Assembly (NCBI RefSeq): GCF_030380815.1
Contig: NZ_JAUDUY010000001.1
Coordinates: forward strand, 248,001-312,000
Origin: Robiginitalea aurantiaca
GTDB taxonomy: Bacteria > Bacteroidota > Bacteroidia > Flavobacteriales > Flavobacteriaceae
Direction of reading: 5' to 3'
Length of the DNA: 64,000 bases
Part shown: piece after piece, positions 50,588 to 58,406 of the stretch
How positions within the stretch are numbered: the first letter of the stretch is position 1
Layout: each line of letters opens with the position of its first letter
Program-made: the position numbers and the translations under genes
Notes under the pieces: model-generated
Seen by the model: only the letters and a program-made list of their open reading frames with translations
Database searches by the model: none
Told to the model about the DNA's origin: nothing

Positions 50588-51639
50588 AATGTAACAAAAC
50601 CATAATCTCTTCGTCTTCCATAAACAAACCATTATTAAAACCTTATGCCAGAAAATTTATCGGAACGAAAAGAAACTTGGAAAACAATCTTTCTATTTCT
50701 TGCAATCGTTATTCTTCTTACTTCACCTTTTCATTATGCCATAGTTAATTTATATCCATCACGAATATATGTTGGAGCTATAATGTGGTGTCCTGCAATT
50801 GCTGCATTTATTACCTTAAAAATAAAAGGTCGTAAGATTTCATCTCTAAATTGGAATTGGGGAGATTGGAAATACATTCGATTGTCTTATTTTATTCCAG
50901 CTTTAGCTGGTATAATTACCTATATACTCATCTGGATTTTTGGATTTGGAAATTTAGCAAATGCAGATGTTATTACTGAATGGGCTAAAGAACTTCAATT
51001 AATGGGAATAGGAACTTTAGACACCATACCTATTGTAGTAATAGCCATACTCTTGTTAGGAACTGTTGAAGTTATTAGATCAGCCGCAACCACTTTAGGA
51101 GAAGAAATTGGATGGAGAGGTTTTTTTATTTATGAATTAAGAAAAGTGCTTTCTTTTACAAGTGTTTCTGTTTTTAGTGGAATTATTTGGGCAGCTTGGC
51201 ATTGGCCGTTGTTCGTTTACTATAGTAATAATGCAATATTGGAATTTTTAGCCTTTTTGACTACTTGTATTTTTATGTCGTTTACTATGACATACTATAC
51301 TTTTAAATCTAAAAGTCTCTGGCCAGCAGTAATTTTCCACGCAGTAAGTAATGTTTATATACAAAAAATAATGCCTCCTTTAACAACAAAAATTGAAGGA
51401 ACAGAACATTGGCTTGGAGAAAATGGAATTATGTTTACAATTGTTACTTGTGTTTTTGGAATTTACTTTTGGAAAAAAGCAATTAAAGAAAAAATGTAAA
51501 TAAAAACACAGCGCCTAACAACGTGTATATTTAATTGCTAGGTTCTCGCCTACTTGGAAATTCCTTCGGAATTTCCTCTGGTTCGTTTTCTTTTACTAAT
51601 TTAGTTGCTAGCCAACGCAACTAACCATACACGAACACG
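50580..51639 (+). mobile_element. Gene cassette 2 (CPBP protease)
   Basis: This 1060-bp unit begins TTAGGCGC and ends at the G of GTTGAAA. Its 5' end with the preceding G (GTTAGGCGC, 50579-50587) is the exact complement of GCGCCTAAC at 51511-51519. It carries one AT-rich gene in the same direction as cassette 1. Confidence 0.65.
50645..51499 (+). CDS. CPBP-family intramembrane metalloprotease, cassette gene
   Basis: The 284-residue polytopic membrane protein has about eight hydrophobic segments and all three CPBP (Abi/Rce1-like) motifs: LGEEIGWRGFFIYELRK (EExxWR), IIWAAWHWPLFVYY (with the catalytic His) and IFHAVSN. Such enzymes cleave membrane proteins or prenylated peptides. In bacteria some act in immunity to bacteriocins or in regulation. 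The coding sequence is clearly AT-rich compared with the flanking chromosome, which suggests a different origin. It lies within cassette 2, with a 57-bp leader after the cassette junction. Confidence 0.85.
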   Translation: MPENLSERKETWKTIFLFLAIVILLTSPFHYAIVNLYPSRIYVGAIMWCPAIAAFITLKIKGRKISSLNWNWGDWKYIRLSYFIPALAGIITYILIWIFGFGNLANADVITEWAKELQLMGIGTLDTIPIVVIAILLLGTVEVIRSAATTLGEEIGWRGFFIYELRKVLSFTSVSVFSGIIWAAWHWPLFVYYSNNAILEFLAFLTTCIFMSFTMTYYTFKSKSLWPAVIFHAVSNVYIQKIMPPLTTKIEGTEHWLGENGIMFTIVTCVFGIYFWKKAIKEKM

Positions 51640-51647
51640 TTGAAAAC
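51511..51647 (+). repeat. attC-like site of cassette 2
   Basis: The 5' core GCGCCTAAC (51511-51519), a 3-nt AAC spacer and GTGTAT form the left arm. Near the right end ATACAC (51628-51633), a 6-nt spacer and GTTGAAA (51639-51645) form the other. GTGTATNNTTANTTGC on the left matches the complement of the right arm at 13 of 16 positions. The centre holds GGAAATTCC-TTC-GGAATTTCC. The 3-nt versus 6-nt spacers repeat those of the first site. Confidence 0.65.
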
Positions 51648-51659
51648 TACTGCGCTAGT

Positions 51660-52883
51660 CTAAATTGCATCCACCAGCTTTTCATTATATGCATCCAGAA
51701 CGTCCGTTGGAAGTGATTTAAGATAGATTTGTGTCGTATTCAGTTTGCTATGACCCAGCATCGCTGAAATAGCCTGCAGGGGGATGTTTTGAAGCATGGC
51801 ATGGGTCGCAAAGCTGTGCCGTGAGACATAGGTGGTCAGTCTATGCCGTATCCCACACAGTGCGGCTATTTCTTTCAAACCTCTGTTGTAGCGGTGGCGC
51901 TCCCAGTCGATATCCTTGTACTGATCTTTCAGGGAAGCCCGATTAATTACGGGCAGGATGAATTCTCTCTCAGATTTTCCGTCTACATAGTATTCGAGCA
52001 ACTCCCACAAAGCGTCCGTAATCTTTATGTTGTAGTGTTTCGAGGTCTTTTTACGCCTCACCAGAATACGACCTTCTACAATATTCTCTATTTTCAGGAA
52101 GCACATATCTACAAAGGACATTCCATAGAGCATATAGGAGATCAAAAAATAATTCCTGTAATGGAAGAGTTTTGTTCCCACTTCTACTTTGAGTGCCATG
52201 ATCTTGCTAAGACTTTCGGCATCCAATGCCCTCTTGGCAGTTGGAGTCATTCGGATCTTGTAATGAAAAAATGGATAGGCCTCTCTTTCAATATACCCTT
52301 CCTTGATGCCTCTGTTGTAGATGGCTTTCAATACACGCATATAGGAGGCCACCCCGTTTAGTGTATTGCCTTCCTTGGAAAGATGGAATTGCTCGAACTT
52401 CCTGAGGAAATCGTAATTGATCTCGTTAAATCGAATGTCCCTTCCCTTGCTAAATACACGAAGTATCCCAATAAGTCCTGCATAGGACCGGGCAGTACCG
52501 AATCGTTGCGAGGCATTGAGCTCCTCAACTTTCTCATCGCCAAATGCCAGGAAGGAGTCAAAATTCTTTTTACGAGAGATCCGTTCGCGCACCTGATTGA
52601 TAGACATATAATCCAACACTCCCCGGTCGAATAGCTTGTTTAAAACATCCACCATTCGTGTTTTCTCCTTGAGCAATAAATTGTTTATCCGGCTCACGTG
52701 GCGAGAACCAGGCCAGGAGGTTTTGATCTCTGATTTTCGAACATCCCAATAGGCAGGATGTACTGAAAATCCCGTGGTGATCGAAGTGGTTTTTCGATGG
52801 TGGGTGAGGCGAAAAACTATGGGATAGGACCCGTCTTTTTTCTTCCTTCTCGTATCTTGTAAAAGGCTTAAAAATGTCTTCAC
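51660..52883 (-). CDS. Tyrosine integrase of the tRNA-Asn element
   Basis: From a GTG at 52883 the protein has 407 residues and begins KTFLSLLQDTRRKKKDGSYP, the arm-binding domain start typical of Bacteroidota integrases. A SAM-like core domain follows (about 100-205), then the catalytic domain with [19 protein letters not shown] and the Tyr nucleophile. Near residue 256 the segment GMSFVDM has Ser where most tyrosine recombinases have the first catalytic Arg, as described for IntDOT of CTnDOT. The more upstream ATG at 52916 overlaps the TTGCAAACA repeats and is unlikely. It lies about 150 bp inside the right attachment repeat and is the likely enzyme for excision and integration. Confidence 0.88.
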   Translation of the reverse strand: MKTFLSLLQDTRRKKKDGSYPIVFRLTHHRKTTSITTGFSVHPAYWDVRKSEIKTSWPGSRHVSRINNLLLKEKTRMVDVLNKLFDRGVLDYMSINQVRERISRKKNFDSFLAFGDEKVEELNASQRFGTARSYAGLIGILRVFSKGRDIRFNEINYDFLRKFEQFHLSKEGNTLNGVASYMRVLKAIYNRGIKEGYIEREAYPFFHYKIRMTPTAKRALDAESLSKIMALKVEVGTKLFHYRNYFLISYMLYGMSFVDMCFLKIENIVEGRILVRRKKTSKHYNIKITDALWELLEYYVDGKSEREFILPVINRASLKDQYKDIDWERHRYNRGLKEIAALCGIRHRLTTYVSRHSFATHAMLQNIPLQAISAMLGHSKLNTTQIYLKSLPTDVLDAYNEKLVDAI

Positions 52884-52906
52884 AAACCAGAAGGTAGTGA
52901 AAAAAA

Positions 52907-52926
52907 TTGCAAACAATTTGCAAACA
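52907..52926. repeat. Right pair of TTGCAAACA repeats
   Basis: TTGCAAACA at 52907-52915 and 52918-52926 repeats the left pair with the same 11-bp step and orientation. It sits just upstream of the integrase gene, so binding there could also regulate integrase expression. Confidence 0.6.
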
Positions 52927-53033
52927 ATTTGGTGATATCATTTGGATTCAATTGATGACAAATATTATGTAAATATCAGAAAATGAGAATTATATGAAGG
53001 ATTTTGTAATTATCAATACCTCCCTGGCCGAGG

Positions 53034-53076
53034 CTGTTAATCAGAGGGTCCTTGGTTCGAGCCCAAGAGGGGGAGC
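53034..53076 (+). repeat. attR: 43-bp copy of the tRNA-Asn 3' half
   Basis: Identical to 47293-47335. The bases before it do not continue the tRNA, so this is the partial copy left by site-specific integration. The original chromosomal terminator follows directly. Confidence 0.92.
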
Positions 53077-53080
53077 TTCA

Positions 53081-53108
53081 AAAGCCATCTAGTTTAGATG
53101 GCTTTTTT
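53081..53108 (+). terminator. Original tRNA-Asn terminator, now at the right junction
   Basis: AAAGCCATCTA-GTT-TAGATGGCTTT followed by T residues forms a strong intrinsic terminator four bases after the right repeat. It would have ended the tRNA-Asn transcript before the element entered. Confidence 0.8.
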
Positions 53109-53209
53109 ATTTGAAACAAGGCTCGAGCCCAAGAGGAATGTAATCTGTCGAAATACCAGTTAGGGTAAGGGATGAAGAGGGCTTCTATAGATCATACTGC
53201 CATTGAACG

Positions 53210-54778
53210 TTAACAGCTTTTGAAGAATTGTTTTTGCCCTAGTCGCTGCTCGATTTCTTTGGCTGTTTTGGTAATGGAAAGCCCGCCCAGATTGGTGCAC
53301 CTTAGGGTGTTTGGGATGCTTTTGCCCACTTCGTACATAGTTTCGATCACCTCGTCTAGGGGGATCAGGTGGTCGTAATCCGCCAGGGCCATATTGGCAC
53401 ATGAAAGTGCATTGGAGGCAGCCATCACATTGCGGTTCAGGCAAGGTGCCTCTACCCGGTTCCCGATCGGGTCACAGATGAGCCCCAGTGAACTTTGCAG
53501 CGCCATGGAAGCCGCTGATAGGCTCTGTGGCAAAGTGCCTCCGCCCAGATAAACCAGGGAGGCAGCCGCCATGGTTGCCCCGGCTCCGCACTCGGCCTGA
53601 CAGCCCCCCAATTCGGCTGCAAAGGTGGCATGGGCACTGATAAACACCCCGATCAGGCCGGCGATCAGTAAGGCTTTTACCGTTTCTTCCTCCGAAAGGC
53701 CAAGGGCATCGGCCACGCCCAAAATAGCCCCGGGCATCGCCCCGCAGGACCCCGCTGTAGGGGCCGCTACAATCACGCCCATGGAGCTTTTGACTTCCAT
53801 AATAGCTGAAACGTGCATAATGATCCTGTTGAGCACTTCCCCGTCCACCAGCTTCTTGTCTTCCATCATGGCCTTGAACTTCACAGATTGGGGACCCAGA
53901 ATCCGGTCTTCGAACTCGGTGCCTTTGAGGCCGGTTTCGACCGCATCCCTCATAATAATCCGAATTTCGTCCATTTTGGAGAAGACCGCTTCCTCGGAGA
54001 TGTTCCCCCGTATGCTCTCATATCGGGCAGCCAGTTGCCAAAGGGACAGGTTTTTTCCCTTGTTGTAGGCCAGCATTTCTGCGGTGGTGATAAAGGGCAC
54101 CCGGATATCTTTCGCAGCGAGGATGGGCAAAACCGGATTGAGCTGTTTGATGGATTTGACACCTTCCAACTGGCTCAGTTCCTGTAAGAGGGAATCATCC
54201 ATGGGAACCAGGGTGGTCACCAGCACAAAACAGGATGCCCCGTTATGCGTTTGAATGCCATTCACATTTGTCGACCGCTTCAGGTATTGGGAGACGCTGT
54301 CGGGATCCCCTGTGTAAATCAATGTTACGAAGCTGTCGCCGGCCAGGGAAACCTCCGTTTTATCAATTTCGATCACCTCGATCATACCGCCCCCCGTGGA
54401 AAGGGCAACCACCTGGTGCGTTTCCCAGGGGTTTTTCAGGGTAATCCTATAGGTGTTGGGATGCTCGGCCTGGAAATCGATAATGTTGATCCTGACTGCA
54501 ATCCGGGCTGCCTTGAGATGCCTTTCTGAGTCCACCAGGCGCTCATCATGGGCCTCCCAGCCCAGGAACCCGCCAAAAAGCCCCATATCGGACCCCTGGT
54601 CTTTATGGGTGGTTGCCAGGGACCCGTGGGTATCAAAATCAATTTCGATCTCCGAGATCTTCCCGTCCATCAGGTCATGGCAAATCCTGCCGATCCTGAG
54701 TGAAGCCGCACAGTGTGAGCTGGACGGCCCCCGCATTACCGGCCCGACCACATCATTAAAAATACTGGGATACGTCAT
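53210..54778 (-). CDS. sdaA: L-serine dehydratase, iron-sulfur type
   Basis: The 522-residue enzyme deaminates L-serine to pyruvate and ammonia. The N-terminal beta domain (FNDVVGPVMRGPSSSHCAASLRIG, DTHGSLATTHKDQGSD) and ACT-like region are fused to the alpha domain in one chain. Cluster cysteines are visible in TAGSCGAMPG, LGGCQAECGAG and GLICDPIGN. At 522 residues it is longer than the single-chain E. coli enzymes (about 455), the extra length being mainly in the ACT-like region near 130-220. It is the first core gene to the right of the element and is read towards it. Confidence 0.9.
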   Translation of the reverse strand: MTYPSIFNDVVGPVMRGPSSSHCAASLRIGRICHDLMDGKISEIEIDFDTHGSLATTHKDQGSDMGLFGGFLGWEAHDERLVDSERHLKAARIAVRINIIDFQAEHPNTYRITLKNPWETHQVVALSTGGGMIEVIEIDKTEVSLAGDSFVTLIYTGDPDSVSQYLKRSTNVNGIQTHNGASCFVLVTTLVPMDDSLLQELSQLEGVKSIKQLNPVLPILAAKDIRVPFITTAEMLAYNKGKNLSLWQLAARYESIRGNISEEAVFSKMDEIRIIMRDAVETGLKGTEFEDRILGPQSVKFKAMMEDKKLVDGEVLNRIIMHVSAIMEVKSSMGVIVAAPTAGSCGAMPGAILGVADALGLSEEETVKALLIAGLIGVFISAHATFAAELGGCQAECGAGATMAAASLVYLGGGTLPQSLSAASMALQSSLGLICDPIGNRVEAPCLNRNVMAASNALSCANMALADYDHLIPLDEVIETMYEVGKSIPNTLRCTNLGGLSITKTAKEIEQRLGQKQFFKSC

Positions 54779-54895
54779 GGATTGGGCTTTGGATTTGAAT
54801 CCATTGAAAATACGAAAAATACGTCAGCATCATTTCCTATTGTTATTATCAAATTCATAAAGTGCAGAAGGGCTGAGTAGCCTTGAATAAAGGGC

Positions 54896-54903
54896 TATAT
54901 TTG
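54896..54903 (+). promoter_or_regulatory. TAnnTTTG -7 element upstream of the cupin gene
   Basis: TATATTTG fits the -7 consensus and lies 63 bp before the cupin start codon at 54967. No clear -33 element is at the right spacing, so the call is tentative. Confidence 0.35.
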
Positions 54904-54966
54904 ATTACAATAAATACTACTGAAGTCATTATCGATGTTCGAGCAAGAATGAATAAACCTGAATAA

Positions 54967-55434
54967 ATGAAACACTTAGCGTTATTATTCGTATTACTGC
55001 CTCTGTCTATTTATGCCCAGAATTCCGGCTATTCTGTAAAATCTACATTGTCCGAAGGCATGAAGGCGCCCAATACTCACCATATTGGGGAAGCCTGGTT
55101 GAATTTCCTGGTCGAAGCGGGAGGGGATTTTAACTACAACATCACCCAGGCCACTTTTAGTGCAAATTCAACCCTGGATTGGCATAAACACGCCACACCC
55201 CAGGTAGTCATCATCCTTGAAGGAGAGGGCTACTATCAGGAAAGGGGCAAGGAACCCATCATCCTCAGGAAGGGAGATGTTATAAAGTGTGAAAAAGATG
55301 TTGAGCACTGGCATACTTCATCTGCCGGGTCTGAGGTTTCCTATATCGCGGTATACGGGAGTGAGCCTACTATGTGGACAGAGAAACTCACCCGGGAGTA
55401 CTACGATGGTGTGGCTCAAAAATTGAAGCAATAA
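54967..55434 (+). CDS. Exported cupin-domain protein
   Basis: The 155-residue protein has a signal peptide (about residues 1-18, ending SIYAQ) and one cupin_2 barrel. Motif 1 is seen as LDWHKHATPQVVIILEGEGYYQERG near residue 75 (two His and a Glu-like ligand) and motif 2 as CEKDVEHWHTSSAGSEVSYIAV near 115 (with further His). The metal-binding residues are therefore present. The enzyme class (dioxygenase, isomerase or sensor) cannot be decided. It is monocistronic and faces a convergent outer-membrane protein gene. Confidence 0.8.
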   Translation: MKHLALLFVLLPLSIYAQNSGYSVKSTLSEGMKAPNTHHIGEAWLNFLVEAGGDFNYNITQATFSANSTLDWHKHATPQVVIILEGEGYYQERGKEPIILRKGDVIKCEKDVEHWHTSSAGSEVSYIAVYGSEPTMWTEKLTREYYDGVAQKLKQ

Positions 55435-55518
55435 AAGGAGTTTTCCTTTCTCTTTTTTGTTTAAGTATCCAGGGGATTCCATTGTTTAATAAACACAATG
55501 GCAACACCACAAAATACT

Positions 55519-56676
55519 TTAGAGGATCTTTTCCCATGAGCGCTGAAGGTCCAGACGGATCCCCAGCGTGAATACATCCGGGGCAGTAACCCCAAAGGAG
55601 TTGACGCCTGTTCCAAAGCGGTACTCAGAATATAAATAAGCAAAGCGGGAAGGTTTGTACTCCGCCCCGATCATGTAAAATAGACGCTTGGAATCGTCGC
55701 TTATTGGGAGGCCTTCAACATCCGGGAAGTAGCCGTTGAACCCTGCTAGAATGGAATATTTTGGCTGGATGAATTTACCGAATAGTTCAAAGCCCTTTGC
55801 ATCAAAGACCACCGCCACCAATTCTTCCTCCACAACCGATCGGGTCAGGTCCCCATTCGTATGATTTGCGTAGACAGCTCCGAGAAGAAGGTGGTCGGAG
55901 TTGTAGGAGACTCCTAAGGCGAGGTATTCCGGTTGGTTTCCGAATCCAAGGGTGTTTTCAATTAGAAAATCATCAAAATAGCTTTTGTTGTAGGCCGCCC
56001 CCGCCTTTAGCCCTTGCAGGATGTCTAATTGGGCACTCAACGCGAACCCGTCGAAAAGGAAGCCATTGGATATGGAACGCATTTGTAATTGGCCTCCGAG
56101 GTGTAAGGGTCCGATTTTATTGCGGTAAGTCAGCGCCTGGTTTGCCCTGCCGGTACCTGTTTCTCCTCCGTCGGAGCTTGCCACGTAGGTTGCACTACCT
56201 TGTCCCCCGAACACATTGAACCTGTCGGTATATCCTGTGATGTCGTAATAGACACTCCATTGTTTGCCAATCCTCAGGATCCCGTATTCCCCGAAATCAG
56301 CACCCAGATACCCTAAGCGGGTCGAAAAAACCTGTAGGTTCTGGGTCTCATCAAACTTGATGAATCCACTATTGGTATTGGCATCCGCATTGAAAAGTTG
56401 GGCACTCCTAAAGAGGTTAATAGCCAGTTCTACTCCCGTAAAATAGCGAATATTGCTCTTGTAAACCGAAAATTCAAACCCTATACGCGAGGCATTCTCC
56501 TGAATTTCAGCCTGTTCCCTCAGGACGGCTATATGGCCTCGAAAGCTCCCGTAAGGTGCAATCTGGATTCTTGTGGAGTCCGAAAAATTGGGCTCCCGAT
56601 CCCCGGTCTGGCCAATACAGCAAAAAGGCACGGACAATAGCACAGTAAAAAAGACCTTACTGAGATTTCTAAACAT
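55519..56676 (-). CDS. Outer-membrane porin-like protein
   Basis: The protein (385 residues from the ATG at 56676) has a signal peptide (about residues 1-23, ending PFCCIGQ) and amphipathic strands typical of a porin: RIQIAPYGSFRGHIAVLREQAEIQENASRIGFEF, GYLGADFGEYGILRIGKQW, and the C-terminal FTLGIRLDLQRSWEKIL. The pattern around KQWSVYYDITGY resembles general bacterial porins. The pore function is inferred, and no substrate or operon partner is evident. An in-frame ATG 27 bp upstream is an alternative start. Confidence 0.65.
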   Translation of the reverse strand: MFRNLSKVFFTVLLSVPFCCIGQTGDREPNFSDSTRIQIAPYGSFRGHIAVLREQAEIQENASRIGFEFSVYKSNIRYFTGVELAINLFRSAQLFNADANTNSGFIKFDETQNLQVFSTRLGYLGADFGEYGILRIGKQWSVYYDITGYTDRFNVFGGQGSATYVASSDGGETGTGRANQALTYRNKIGPLHLGGQLQMRSISNGFLFDGFALSAQLDILQGLKAGAAYNKSYFDDFLIENTLGFGNQPEYLALGVSYNSDHLLLGAVYANHTNGDLTRSVVEEELVAVVFDAKGFELFGKFIQPKYSILAGFNGYFPDVEGLPISDDSKRLFYMIGAEYKPSRFAYLYSEYRFGTGVNSFGVTAPDVFTLGIRLDLQRSWEKIL

Positions 56677-56902
56677 GTAGGGAATTGTACTTGGCATTTC
56701 CAAAAGGTAGTAAAATTTTTAATTGAGATCTTACCAAATGTGCCTCGTTGAGGTGCATATTTATATTTCTACAAAGCATTCAAGGACCATGGGATTCTTT
56801 AAAGAAACACTAACTTTAAATGCGTACTTCAGGCTGGCCATATGGATCAAATAGAGCCCGCCGACCAAAATCAAAAGTTTAAAGAATACGGGTTTAAGCA
56901 TT

Positions 56903-58300
56903 ATGAAATACCTTATCATCACACTTGCATTGCTTTTGACGTTCGGCCTCAAGGGACAGAAAAATGTCACGATTGAACTGCCTGAGAGTTATGAACTTTC
57001 CAATATCGTTTTGGCGCTGACGCAATATGGACAAACGGACAGATGGGATGTACAAAAAATTCCACCTTATTACGACCGGGTTATGGAATATTTTGAACCC
57101 GTTAAGGACCACCCACTCCTGGACAGCGTAAACTATTCGCGAAAAAAATGGGAAAAATTTCTCGGATTCAGAACGGATGCCTATGCCTTTTCCTTCGACG
57201 ACGAAAACCAGTTGAAACGAGATTTCGAGTTCCAATCCTTCAGTTATCCCGAATTCGACAAAAATATCCACCTGGTTAACGATTTCGTTGAAGAATCGAA
57301 CTTCAGAAAATTTTATAGAGACAATAGGGGTTTCTACGACCAGATTATCGCCAATTATAAAGAATACTATTTCGTCAACAGGTCCAAAGCTTACCTTGAA
57401 AAAATTGCCGGAAAAACTTTCGAAGACCAGGTGAAATACAAAATCGTGATTTCGCCTTTGGTCGGGGGTCAGAACTGCCACAGAGATATCGACAGCCTGA
57501 CAACAGCCGATTTCCCGAACATCAGCAAGGAGTTGATTTTAGGGGACAAAAATGTGGATATGACAACCCGAATCATTGCAAACCATTCCCTGTTCACCGA
57601 AATGGACCACGGCTACCTGAACCCGATTTCCGACACGTTTGAAAAGCAGATCGAAAAATATTATAACAAAACAATTTGGGATAAAGAATCGGGCTATATG
57701 GGCATAGATTCTTTTAACGAATATATTACGTGGGCGGTCTATGACGCTTTTGTCAAAGAAGAATTTCCCGAATATGCCGATGCGGTAACGCTACCTTATC
57801 ACTACGTAAATGTCCAAAGAGGTTTTATAGCCTCCGAATTCTTCGCAAAAAAGGTGGTGGAACTGATGCAAAAAAATAAATCCGGAAAAATTGAGGATAT
57901 TTATTTGCCCCTTCTAAAATGGTGTAAAGAACAAGAGGGTAAAGTTGTTCAGCCTGCTGTAAAAAACGGAGATAAAACACAATCGATATCCCTGGCAGAC
58001 AATGCAGTCCAGATTGAGTTTACCCAGCCAATGGATGAAAATATAAAAACTTTCCAGGCGTATCTGACCGAAACAAAGGATGGGGTAGTACAAGGGAATG
58101 GAGCATTGATCGAAATTGACATTACGGAATCGAAATTGAACTGGAAGGACAATGGGACAACTGCACAGTTTTTTTTGAACACGGAATTTCAGGAATTCAA
58201 TTTGACACTTAATTACGGAAACATTCTGAAACCCATACGGTCAGGAAATCAGATATTGCTGAAACCGGTAACCCTTTATTTCAAGAGGGCGGAACAATAG
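56903..58300 (+). CDS. DUF4932 family exported protein
   Basis: The 465-residue protein has a signal peptide (about residues 1-18, ending GLKGQ). The main domain contains VISPLVGGQNCHRD, IIANHSLFTEMDHGYLNPISD and an HYVNVQRGFIASEFF segment, and a C-terminal beta domain resembles a big/fibronectin-like module (NAVQIEFTQPMDENIKTFQAYLTE). This matches DUF4932, whose role is unknown. HSLFTEMDHGYLNP is reminiscent of gluzincin-like metal sites (His and Glu), so a peptidase is possible but not shown. No operon partner. Confidence 0.7.
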   Translation: MKYLIITLALLLTFGLKGQKNVTIELPESYELSNIVLALTQYGQTDRWDVQKIPPYYDRVMEYFEPVKDHPLLDSVNYSRKKWEKFLGFRTDAYAFSFDDENQLKRDFEFQSFSYPEFDKNIHLVNDFVEESNFRKFYRDNRGFYDQIIANYKEYYFVNRSKAYLEKIAGKTFEDQVKYKIVISPLVGGQNCHRDIDSLTTADFPNISKELILGDKNVDMTTRIIANHSLFTEMDHGYLNPISDTFEKQIEKYYNKTIWDKESGYMGIDSFNEYITWAVYDAFVKEEFPEYADAVTLPYHYVNVQRGFIASEFFAKKVVELMQKNKSGKIEDIYLPLLKWCKEQEGKVVQPAVKNGDKTQSISLADNAVQIEFTQPMDENIKTFQAYLTETKDGVVQGNGALIEIDITESKLNWKDNGTTAQFFLNTEFQEFNLTLNYGNILKPIRSGNQILLKPVTLYFKRAEQ

Positions 58301-58406
58301 TAAGTCATCGCATCTTATACTGCATCTGCAAGTTCAGTGGCAGACAATTTAGTCTCACCCTGCGCGCAGACTATATCATTTGGATTAATAAAAAAAACCG
58401 AAGAAA

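Larger units (their letters stand above)
47293..53076. mobile_element. 5.7-kb integrative element inserted in tRNA-Asn
   Basis: Two perfect 43-bp repeats of the tRNA-Asn 3' half bound this element. It holds a tyrosine integrase near its right end, tandem 11-bp-spaced TTGCAAACA sites near both ends, and an inner integron-like module with its own recombinase and two cassettes. No replication, relaxase, excisionase or conjugation genes are visible, so it is either a minimal element that borrows functions or a reduced remnant. Its inner cassette DNA is partly more AT-rich than the flanks. Confidence 0.88.

Noticed and set aside
56761-56970. A 69-codon minus-strand frame with a hydrophobic stretch before the DUF4932 gene
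   Set aside because: It overlaps the start and signal peptide of the DUF4932 gene, and the hydrophobic stretch is partly the complement of that region.
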